From an uncultured Collinsella sp. (GTDB lineage Bacteria; Actinomycetota; Coriobacteriia; Coriobacteriales; Coriobacteriaceae), in assembly GCA_900552145.1 (NCBI GenBank), contig URYW01000040.1, positions 1 to 15,081 of the forward strand: a stretch of 15,081 nucleotides of DNA. Direction: 5' to 3'. The notes under the pieces are model-generated. The model worked only from the letters and a program-made list of their open reading frames with translations, was not told where the DNA came from and searched no databases. The first letter of the stretch is position 1, and each line of letters starts with the position of its first letter. Positions 1-5,748 of this stretch are shown one piece after another. Both the position numbers and the translations under genes were made by a program.

Positions 1-525
1 CCCCGCGCAGTGGCGGCCCTTGTAGCCCCGCATATGGCCGGCGGAGCCATGTTCCAGTGGGTAGATGTCCTCCCCCGTCAGCTCCGGCTGATAGGAGCCG
101 AAGATCCGGTACAGCTCCCGGGCGGTGGCCCGGAAAATAAACTCGGACACCTCGCTGTGGGTATAGCTCTCCACATAGATCTCCCGCAGGTTCTCGTTCA
201 GCTCCGTCAGGGTCATCTGGATGGCGGTCTCCGCGGCGTAGACATAGGCGGGGGGCAGCTGCTTCCCGGTGACGTCCCGGGCCATGGAGAACTGGTTAGA
301 GAACATGAACTCCGCCAGCTCCGTCAGGACGCCGTCCTTGGCCCGGAAGATATTCTGGAAAATGCTGTTGGACACCGCCGCCTTGTGAACGATCTCCGCC
401 ACGGTGGTTTTTTTGTAACCCTGCTCCAGAAACAGCTTGACGCAGACCGTCAGGATCCGTTTTTTGGCGGGCAGACTGGCGCTTGTGATGGTCGTAATAC
501 GCACTTCCTTCCCTATATTTGGCAT
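1..525 (-). CDS. TetR/AcrR-family transcriptional regulator, 3' end outside the window
   Basis: The frame runs off the left edge without a stop, giving about 175 residues from the ATG at 525. The N-terminal part has the TetR layout: a helix containing KKRILTVCVKLFLEQGYKKT, then TVAEIVHKAAVSNSIFQNIF, matching the helix-turn-helix with a recognition helix and the usual 'F..K..L' continuation (FRAKDGVLTELAEF). The rest is a helical ligand-binding or dimerisation region whose effector cannot be guessed. Such proteins are dimeric repressors, often of efflux or metabolic genes; the target here is unknown because no divergent neighbour is visible. Two in-frame ATGs exist, at 534 and 525, neither with a Shine-Dalgarno sequence. 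I chose 525 because the best promoter places the transcript start near 529. A GTG at 504 is also in frame. Family assignment is fairly secure; start and function are not. Confidence 0.75.
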   Translation of the reverse strand, partial: MPNIGKEVRITTITSASLPAKKRILTVCVKLFLEQGYKKTTVAEIVHKAAVSNSIFQNIFRAKDGVLTELAEFMFSNQFSMARDVTGKQLPPAYVYAAETAIQMTLTELNENLREIYVESYTHSEVSEFIFRATARELYRIFGSYQPELTGEDIYPLEHGSAGHMRGYKGRHCAG

Positions 526-535
526 GCATGCCATG

Positions 536-564
536 ATTGTAACAGAGATTTTCGGAAAAGGCAA
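536..564 (-). promoter_or_regulatory. Putative sigma-70-type promoter of the TetR-family gene
   Basis: On the minus strand a TTGCCT (559-564, 4 of 6 consensus bases) is followed after exactly 17 nt by TACAAT (536-541, 5 of 6). Transcription would begin near 529, a few bases before the ATG at 525, so the message would be nearly leaderless. The element lies just beyond the terminator of the upstream gene, as expected for a separate transcription unit. Found by eye only. Confidence 0.45.
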
Positions 565-575
565 GGGGAATTTGG

Positions 576-610
576 AAAAAGCCCCGCGCCCCGGACGGGA
601 CGCAGGGGGC
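576..610 (-). terminator. Intrinsic terminator after the U32-like gene
   Basis: On the minus strand GCCCC (606-610) pairs with GGGGC (581-585). Inside, after a two-base bulge, GCG-U-CCC pairs with GGG-G-CGC around a GUCC loop, and the stem is followed at once by TTTTT (576-580). It starts four bases after the TGA of the gene that ends at 614. It separates that gene from the TetR gene, which has its own promoter immediately after. Confidence 0.8.
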
Positions 611-613
611 GGG

Positions 614-1516
614 TCAGAACAGGTCCAGGGTGTTGTCCAGATACAGGGCCTCCCGGACGTGAATGTGGTACTCCGGGCGGGTCAGATAGTGCAGCAGGAA
701 CTCCAGCAGCAGGGCGGTGCCCAGGCTGCGGCCCTCGATCTTGAACTGGGAAAAGCCCATGGGGAGATAAACGTCCCGGATATCGTTCACGCCGATGAAG
801 CCGGGGTTCTCCATGGCCCGGGAGAAGCGATAGCCCCCGGCGGCGTCCGGGGCGGTGCAGCGGTGGACGGGACCCTCCAGGCCCAGGTTCTCCCGGCTGA
901 CGGACCGGTAGCAGGCGGCCCGGTCCCGGCAGCCGAAGGCGCAGCACTCGTTGCACAGAAGCTCCGTCTTGTCCCGCAGGACCTGGGGCAGGGTGTCCAG
1001 CTGGCGGAAGGCCCGGTTCAGCCGGAAATCCGCCACCACATAGCGGAACTCCGGCCGCTCCAGCTCCCGGCGCAGCAGGGAAAAATCCGTCAGCACCTTG
1101 GTGGTGGAGGAGACGAAGTACAGCCCGGGATAGGTCCGGCGCAGATGGTCCAGCAGCAGGTCCGAGTGGACGATGACTCCGTTCTGCGGGCCGGGGCTTT
1201 CCGCCAGCAGGCGGCACAGCCGGTTGCAGCGGGGGTCCGACAGGTGCTCCGGCCGCAGCAGGGAGTTGCTGAAGGTCAGCCGGGCGGAGATGCCGTATTC
1301 CCGGGTCAGGGCCAGCACCTCCCGGGGGTCCCGGTCCCCGGACCCCACCCGGCCGCCGCCCCAGATGCAGTCCGCCGGTGCGCCATACAGGGAGGCGATG
1401 CGGCACCAATCGTAAAAATACTCCCGGTGCTGCCGGAACAGCGGCAGAAACACCCGGTAAAAATCGTAAAATTCAAACAGGCCCGGCAGATGATAGCAGG
1501 CGGCGGATGCGGACAT
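614..1516 (-). CDS. U32-peptidase-like cysteine-rich protein of unknown function
   Basis: This is a 300-residue protein starting at the ATG at 1516, which has a strong Shine-Dalgarno (AAGGGAGGAG ending 10 nt upstream); the frame extends to 1579 but that part lacks such a site. A late segment reading GFIGVNDIRDV, then PMGFSQFKIEGRS (about residues 239-263), resembles the end of the U32-like TIM barrel, where 'KIEGR' is typical. A cysteine cluster at residues 188, 191, 192, 196 and 202, plus C220, recalls the Fe-S cysteines of U32-type proteins such as UbiU/UbiV, so an iron-sulphur cluster is plausible but unproven. Earlier parts show a GGGR loop (53-56) and alternating strands and helices. No signal peptide or membrane segment is visible. 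It sits alone between two terminators with its own promoter, so the neighbours do not indicate a role. The family is a tentative resemblance and no substrate can be named. Confidence 0.55.
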   Translation of the reverse strand: MSASAACYHLPGLFEFYDFYRVFLPLFRQHREYFYDWCRIASLYGAPADCIWGGGRVGSGDRDPREVLALTREYGISARLTFSNSLLRPEHLSDPRCNRLCRLLAESPGPQNGVIVHSDLLLDHLRRTYPGLYFVSSTTKVLTDFSLLRRELERPEFRYVVADFRLNRAFRQLDTLPQVLRDKTELLCNECCAFGCRDRAACYRSVSRENLGLEGPVHRCTAPDAAGGYRFSRAMENPGFIGVNDIRDVYLPMGFSQFKIEGRSLGTALLLEFLLHYLTRPEYHIHVREALYLDNTLDLF

Positions 1517-1550
1517 GGCGAAACGGCTCCTCCCTTGTGCGGATACCCCT

Positions 1551-1579
1551 ACTGTACCACGCCGCCGGGAAAAAGGCAA
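1551..1579 (-). promoter_or_regulatory. Putative promoter of the U32-like gene
   Basis: On the minus strand TTGCCT (1574-1579) is followed after 17 nt by TACAGT (1551-1556); each hexamer matches consensus at 4 of 6. It overlaps the tail of the rpoC terminator and lies 35 nt before the start codon, with a strong ribosome-binding site between. The spacing and the -35 hexamer are the same as in the promoter at 536-564. Confidence 0.35.
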
Positions 1580-1614
1580 GAAAACAGCCCCCGGCGGGAA
1601 TCCGCCGGGGGCTG
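1578..1614 (-). terminator. Strong intrinsic terminator after rpoC
   Basis: A perfect 13-bp inverted repeat (1585-1597 with 1602-1614) encloses a four-base loop and is followed on the minus strand by TTTTCTT (1578-1584). It lies 30 nt past the rpoC stop codon. The + strand side lacks a T-tract, so it should act only on minus-strand transcription. Confidence 0.9.
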
Positions 1615-1644
1615 CGTAACGAACCGTATATGCCCGGAGTCGTC

Positions 1645-2916
1645 TTACTCCTGGTCCTGCTCGTCCTGGCCGGGAGTTTCCTCCAGCACCTGGGCGGCGT
1701 CCTCCTGCAGGGCCTCCACGCCGGTGGCCTGCTCTTCGGGCTGCTCCTCCTGAAGCTCCTCCTCCGTCACGGGGACCAGCTCCTCGGCGAAGTGCCGATA
1801 GGCGTTCAGGCCGGTGCCGGCGGGGATCAGCTTGCCGATGATGACGTTCTCCTTCAGGCCCACCAGGTGGTCCACCTTGCCCTTGATGGCGGCCTCGGTG
1901 AGGACCTTGGTGGTCTCCTGGAAGGACGCGGCAGACAGGAAGGAATCCGTGGCCAGAGAGGCCTTGGTGATGCCCATCAGAAGCTGGGTATAGGTGGCCT
2001 CCTGCAGAGGCTCGCCGTCCTCCCGGACCTCGCCCGCTTCGATGCGCTGGCGGACGCGCTCGTTCTCGTCCTCCACCTCCAGGACGTCGGCCATGGCGCC
2101 GGACAGCAGGCCGGTGTCGTTGGCGTCCTCCACCCGGACCTTGCGCATCATCTGGCGCACGATGACCTCGATGTGCTTATCGTTGATGTCCACGCCCTGC
2201 TGGCGGTACACCTTCAGGACCTCCTGGATCAGGTAGTTGTGCACGGCGGAGGCGCCGCGGATCCGCAGCACGTCGTGGGGGTTCAGGGCGCCGTCCTGCA
2301 GCTGTTTGCCCTTTTCGATGACGTCGCCGTCACGGACCTGCAGGCCGGTGTGGGGCACGGAATAGGTGCGGGTGTCGCCGTCGTCGGCGGTGACGATGAT
2401 GTTCAGCAGACTGCCCTTGGTGGCCTCCTCGAAGCGGACCTTGCCGCCGATCTCGGCCAGAGTGGCCATCTTCTTGGGCTTGCGGGCCTCGAACAGTTCC
2501 TCCACGCGGGGAAGACCCTGGGTGATGTCGCCGCCGGCCACGCCGCCGGTGTGGAAGGTCCGCATGGGCAGCTGGGTGCCCGGCTCCCCGATGGACTGAG
2601 CCGCGATGATTCCAACGGCCTCGCCCTCGCCCACAGGCTCGCCAATGGCCAGGTTCACGCCGTAGCACCGGGAGCACACGCCGTTCCGGGCCCGGCAGGT
2701 GAGGACCGAGCGAATCTCCAGGCTCTCAATGCCCCACGCCTCCAGGAGGCTGGCGGCCTCGCCGGTGAGCATGTGATCCTTGGAGAACAGGAGCTCTCCA
2801 GTCTGGGGGTCCACCACATCATGCACGGTGTAGCGGCCTTTCAGGCGCTCGGCAAAGGTCTCAATGACCTGCCCGGTCTCGCTGATCTCCCGGACCGTGA
2901 TGCCCTCGGTGGTGCC
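1645..2916 (-). CDS. rpoC: RNA polymerase beta-prime subunit, C-terminal third only (5' part replaced at the junction)
   Basis: About 416 residues match the C-terminal part of bacterial RpoC, the catalytic beta-prime subunit. Visible are the zinc-site cysteines of VLTCRARNGVCSRC (C-x6-C-x2-C), the bridge and trigger-helix segment AVGIIAAQSIGEPGTQL followed by MRTFHTGG, the LFEARKPKKMA region, and near the end MGITKASLATDSFLSAASFQ and ENVIIGKLIPAGTG. The partner cysteine of the zinc site, normally in a D-C-G-T motif just before this segment, is missing because the frame switches to PNPase there. The protein ends in a Glu/Gln-rich tail after NAYRHF. One oddity is a Pro where TQLTMRTFH would have Thr. 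Arginine is often CGG, unlike the pnp side. The style fits Clostridia (Oscillospiraceae). A 13-bp terminator follows; ribosomal genes of the str operon do not. An intact rpoC presumably exists in the source genome. Confidence 0.93.
   Translation of the reverse strand, partial: GTTEGITVREISETGQVIETFAERLKGRYTVHDVVDPQTGELLFSKDHMLTGEAASLLEAWGIESLEIRSVLTCRARNGVCSRCYGVNLAIGEPVGEGEAVGIIAAQSIGEPGTQLPMRTFHTGGVAGGDITQGLPRVEELFEARKPKKMATLAEIGGKVRFEEATKGSLLNIIVTADDGDTRTYSVPHTGLQVRDGDVIEKGKQLQDGALNPHDVLRIRGASAVHNYLIQEVLKVYRQQGVDINDKHIEVIVRQMMRKVRVEDANDTGLLSGAMADVLEVEDENERVRQRIEAGEVREDGEPLQEATYTQLLMGITKASLATDSFLSAASFQETTKVLTEAAIKGKVDHLVGLKENVIIGKLIPAGTGLNAYRHFAEELVPVTEEELQEEQPEEQATGVEALQEDAAQVLEETPGQDEQDQE
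2895..2916. other. Chimeric junction between pnp and rpoC
   Basis: On the minus strand this short block encodes Gly-Thr-Thr-Glu-Gly-Ile-Thr. Before it the frame is PNPase up to the catalytic GDMDFKV and the following T-G-T; after it the frame is RpoC (VREISETG). Both families have a G-T-x-x-G-I stretch at precisely this point, so the block is probably a sequence of around 20 bases shared by both parents. Arginine codons change across it, from CGC/CGT on the pnp side to frequent CGG on the rpoC side. The exact crossover base cannot be set without the parent genomes. Confidence 0.85.
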
Positions 2917-4416
2917 GGTGACCTTAAAGTCCATGTCGCCCAGGAAGTCCTCGAGACCCTGGATGTCGGACAGGACCACGGTCTTGCCCTCCTCCTGGAT
3001 CAGGCCCATGGCGATACCGGAGACCGGGCGCTTAATGGGCACGCCGCCGTCCATAAGGGCGAGCGTGGAGCCGCAGGTCGAAGCCATCGAAGAGGAGCCG
3101 TTGGACTCCATGACCTCGGAGACGACGCGGATGGCGTAGGGGAACTCGTTCTCGTCGGGAAGCACCGGAAGCAGAGCGCGCTCGGCCAGATTGCCATGGC
3201 CGATCTCGCGGCGCTTGGGGCTGCCCATGCGGCCGGTCTCGCCGGTGCAGAAAGGCGGGAAGTTGTAGTGGTGCATGTAGCGCTTGCCCTCGGTGGGCTC
3301 GATGGTATCAAGACGCTGGCCCTCGTTGAGCATGCCAAGCGACAGGACAGAGAGCACCTGGGTCTGGCCACGCTGGAACAGGCCGGAGCCGTGAACGAGC
3401 GGCAGATAGTTATCCTTCACCATGATGGGGCGAATCTCATCGGCGGCACGGCCGTCGACGCGCTCACCAGTCTCGACGACCATGGTGCGCATGGCCTTCT
3501 TCTCGAGCTTCTTGAGCGCCACGGGGATTTCGCGCTCCCAAGCGGCCTGCTCCTCCTCGGTAAACTCGGCGCGGATGGACTCCTTCAGAGCCTCGACCTT
3601 ACCGATACGAGAGAGCTTGTCGGCGTCGCGAAGGGCAGCTGCCATCTCGTCGTAGTGGGCGAAGATGCGCTCCTGGACCTCCTCGACGGGCTGGTCAAGC
3701 GGATACTCCTTCTTGACGATGGGGCCGTTGACCTGCTCCCACTCGGCGACAAACTCGTCCTGGGCCTGGCAGAAGGCAGCAAGGGCCTCCTGGCCAAACT
3801 TCATGGCGGCGAGCATGTCGTCCTCGGAGATCTCCTCGGCACCGGCCTCGACCATCGAGATGAAGTCGGCGGATCCGCCCAGCTCCAGGTCCAGATCCGA
3901 GTTCTCGCGCTCCTCGTAGGTGGGGTTGACGATAAACTCGCCGGTCTCCACGTTACGGCCGATGCGCACGCAGGCAAGCGGGCCCTCGAAGGGAACGCCG
4001 CCGAGCGTCATGGCCAGGGAAGCACCCATGACGTTGATGACGTCGAAGGGGTTGACCTGGTCGGCGACGAGCGAGGTAGCGACGATGTGTACCTCGTTGC
4101 GGAAGCCGTCCGGGAAGCTCGGGCGAATCGGGCGGTCGATCATGCGCGCGGTGAGCGTGGCCTTCTCGCTGGGACGGCCCTCACGCTTGAGGTAGCCACC
4201 CGGGATGCGGCCGGCGGCGTACATCTTCTCGTTGAAGTCGACGGTCAGCGGGAAGAAGTCGTAGTTCTTGCGCTCCTTAGAGACGACCACGGTGTCGAGC
4301 ATCGTGGTGTCGCCCTGCTTGACCAGGCACGCGCCGGTGGCCTGCTTGGCAAGCTCGCCCGACTCAAAGGTGTAGGTCTTGCCGTACAGCTCAAAGGTCT
4401 TGGATACGAGTGTCAT
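2895..4416 (-). CDS. pnp: Polyribonucleotide nucleotidyltransferase (PNPase), N-terminal 500 residues only
   Basis: PNPase degrades RNA 3'-to-5' with phosphate, as a trimer in the cytoplasm. The first RNase PH core (about residues 10-145, with FFPLTVDFNEKMYAAGRIPG), the helical linker (about 150-300) and the second RNase PH core (from about 310) are present. Active-site features are visible: the phosphate-binding SNGSSSMASTCGS (438-450) and the acidic and lysine residues of GLEDFLGDMDFKV (D490, D496 and K498, equivalent to E. coli D486, D492 and K494). The KH and S1 RNA-binding domains, normally about 200 further residues, are absent because the frame enters RpoC at residue 507. Start at the ATG at 4416 is supported by TAAAGGAG four bases upstream and by the family N-terminus. 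It follows rpsO, the classic rpsO-pnp order, with a hairpin-containing leader between. A full-length gene is expected in the real genome. Confidence 0.95.
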
Positions 4417-4429
4417 TGTTCTCCTTTAC

Positions 4430-4500
4430 CCCACAGGCCCCTTGCCTGCGGGCTTCTCATGTGACACGGGCCCCCTGCCCCCGCCACGCTTCAGAGCGTG
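4430..4500 (-). promoter_or_regulatory. pnp leader with two hairpins
   Basis: Two hairpins lie between the rpsO terminator and pnp. The first is a perfect 6-bp stem, CACGCT/AGCGTG (4485-4490 with 4495-4500), with a four-base loop. The second is a 9-bp stem with one G-U pair (4430-4438 with 4444-4452) that ends just before the ribosome-binding site TAAAGGAG. In E. coli, pnp is autoregulated through RNase III cleavage of a leader hairpin in the same intergenic region; an analogous role here is inference only. No clear promoter was seen. Confidence 0.4.
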
Positions 4501-4516
4501 ATTGTTCACGCCCTTA

Positions 4517-4551
4517 CACAAAAAGAGCGCCCCGCTGCGCAGGACGCTCTT
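4517..4551 (-). terminator. Intrinsic terminator or attenuator between rpsO and pnp
   Basis: On the minus strand AAGAGCG (4545-4551) pairs with CGCTCTT (4523-4529), and the stem extends inward through G-C and G-U pairs to a three-base loop. TTTTTGTG follows directly. It begins 16 nt after the rpsO stop codon. If partly read through, it would lower pnp expression relative to rpsO. Confidence 0.75.
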
Positions 4552-4566
4552 AGCATGTACAAATCC

Positions 4567-4845
4567 TTACTGGATGTTGTCGCGGATGCCCAGAGCCTTG
4601 ATTATTTCACGGTACTCGACGATGTCGGTCTTCTTGATGTAGGAGAGATGACGACGACGACGGCCGACGAGCATGAGCAGGCCACGACGAGAGTGGAAGT
4701 CCTTCTGGTGGGACTTCATGTGCTCGGTCAGCTCCTTGATGCGCTCGGACAGGATGGCGACCTGAACCTTGGGGTTGCCGGTGTCGACCGGGGTGTTACC
4801 GAACTGGGCAGTCAGCTCCGCCTTGCGCTCTTTGGAAACAGTCAT
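4567..4845 (-). CDS. rpsO: 30S ribosomal protein S15
   Basis: This 92-residue protein (family usually 88-90) binds the three-way junction of 16S rRNA helices 20-22 early in 30S assembly. The S15 signature is plain: H42, then DFHSRRGLLMLVGRRRRHLSY (49-69), with the conserved H, D and S-R-R residues, and an ending near ALGIRDNIQ. The start ATG at 4845 has AAAGGTG a few bases upstream and gives the family N-terminus (TVSKERKAEL); the frame extends upstream to 4941 but that part has no S15 similarity. It lies 138 bp after recO and before a terminator and pnp, the widespread rpsO-pnp pairing. S15 often represses its own translation through its leader; a hairpin upstream is noted separately. Confidence 0.98.
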   Translation of the reverse strand: MTVSKERKAELTAQFGNTPVDTGNPKVQVAILSERIKELTEHMKSHQKDFHSRRGLLMLVGRRRRHLSYIKKTDIVEYREIIKALGIRDNIQ

Positions 4846-4983
4846 TGTTTCACCTTTCGTTTCTTGTCGCCCTCGGGCGACGCTATTCGCCTCGGACTGG
4901 GAAGCCGCCGGTGGAGCGAGCATCCAAGATCGAGGTACCAACAGGTCGGTATGTTACCACAAGCAGCCCGCGCCTGCGCGTCA
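4846..4983 (-). promoter_or_regulatory. rpsO 5' leader with a hairpin upstream of the ribosome-binding site
   Basis: This is the longest gap of the Coriobacteriia segment apart from the 150-base rpsO-pnp gap. A perfect 6-bp stem GTCGCC/GGCGAC (4866-4871 with 4876-4881) with a CGAG loop sits about six bases before the Shine-Dalgarno AAAGGTG. A weaker repeat TACCGAC/GTTGGTA lies at 4936-4951. S15 feeds back on leader structures in several phyla, so these may form an S15-binding element, but no known S15 motif could be matched by eye. I found no convincing -35/-10 pair, although TAACAT at 4951-4956 could be a weak -10. Confidence 0.35.
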
Positions 4984-5733
4984 TCACCGACCCAACATGA
5001 ATTCCATCGCACGGAGGCGCTGATCGGTGTGCGTCGCAGCCCAAACATGCGAAAGCCCCAGCAAAAAGGCAGCGGTATGGGGATCGATCCTCTCGGCCAT
5101 GAGTGCATCGAAGGTCATGGACATGAGGGCGCGCAGCCACGCGACCTCACCGGTCGACACCAGCTCGGCACCCGGAACGCTCGACGCGCACGACCCGCAC
5201 ATGAGCCCGCCCGCCCGGGGCGAAAAATACGACAGCATGGGGTCTCCGCACAGCACGCAGGCCGAAAAATCGGGTCGATAGCCAACGTGCGACAGCAGCT
5301 TAAAGACATATGCCGCCACAAGTAGATCCATATGCGCCGTGTCGAGCCCGCTGCCCACCAGGGCAAGCGCTCGCTGCGTTATGGCAAAGGTAAACGGGTC
5401 CTCGGCGTCCTCGAACGAGCACACACGCGCGACCTCGGCGATCGCGCTCGCGGCGCAGGTCGCCTCGTAATCGGGCGCAGCGCCGAGCGGCGCCTCCATA
5501 AGCTCGGCCTGGGAAACCACGTCAAGCGACCGTCCATGCGCGAGCAGCATATCGACGGTACAGAATAGCTCGCAGCGCGCCGCCAGGCGCCCACCGGGTT
5601 TGCGGGCGCCCTTTGCCACGGCGCGAACCTGCCGACCCCGCTCGTCAAGCATCGTCAGGATCAGGTCCGTCTCTTTGAGCTTCGTCTTGTCGAGGACGAG
5701 CACCTTCGTGCGATATGTCCGGGAGCCTGCCAT
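4984..5733 (-). CDS. recO: DNA repair protein RecO
   Basis: RecO works with RecR to load RecA onto SSB-coated single strands in the RecF pathway and also anneals strands. At 249 residues it is of normal length. The N-terminal OB-fold (about 1-80) contains TKVLVLDKTKLKETDLILTM and the basic loop KGARKPGGRL. The helical C-terminal domain carries a zinc knuckle, C159-x2-C162 and C179-x2-C182 (CVLCG ... CGSC), typical of RecO from many lineages and lost in E. coli. Start ATG at 5733 lies 15 nt after the era stop, with only a weak Shine-Dalgarno (AAGGG), so translation probably depends on the era message. The era-recO order is common in Gram-positive bacteria. Confidence 0.95.
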   Translation of the reverse strand: MAGSRTYRTKVLVLDKTKLKETDLILTMLDERGRQVRAVAKGARKPGGRLAARCELFCTVDMLLAHGRSLDVVSQAELMEAPLGAAPDYEATCAASAIAEVARVCSFEDAEDPFTFAITQRALALVGSGLDTAHMDLLVAAYVFKLLSHVGYRPDFSACVLCGDPMLSYFSPRAGGLMCGSCASSVPGAELVSTGEVAWLRALMSMTFDALMAERIDPHTAAFLLGLSHVWAATHTDQRLRAMEFMLGR

Positions 5734-5748
5734 GCGCGCCGCGCGCCC

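Noticed and set aside
10..744. + strand frame at the left edge
   Set aside because: It runs opposite the TetR gene and crosses the terminator and the end of the U32-like gene; composition follows the opposite strand.
1645..4416. A genuine bifunctional PNPase-RpoC fusion protein
   Set aside because: Both halves lack essential domains, the switch coincides with a short motif shared by the two families, and codon style changes there. An assembly chimera explains this better.
1378..4464. Very long + strand open frame opposite rpoC/pnp
   Set aside because: It mirrors the codons of the real minus-strand genes; long antisense frames are usual in GC-rich coding DNA. The product is low-complexity (Leu/Gly/His/Ala-rich) with no recognisable domain, and it crosses the chimeric junction.
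4920..4945. TGGTACC motif in the rpsO leader resembling the T-box antiterminator core
   Set aside because: The rest of a T-box (specifier loop, extended conserved motif, terminator alternative) is not visible, and a T-box before rpsO would have no rationale. Likely chance.
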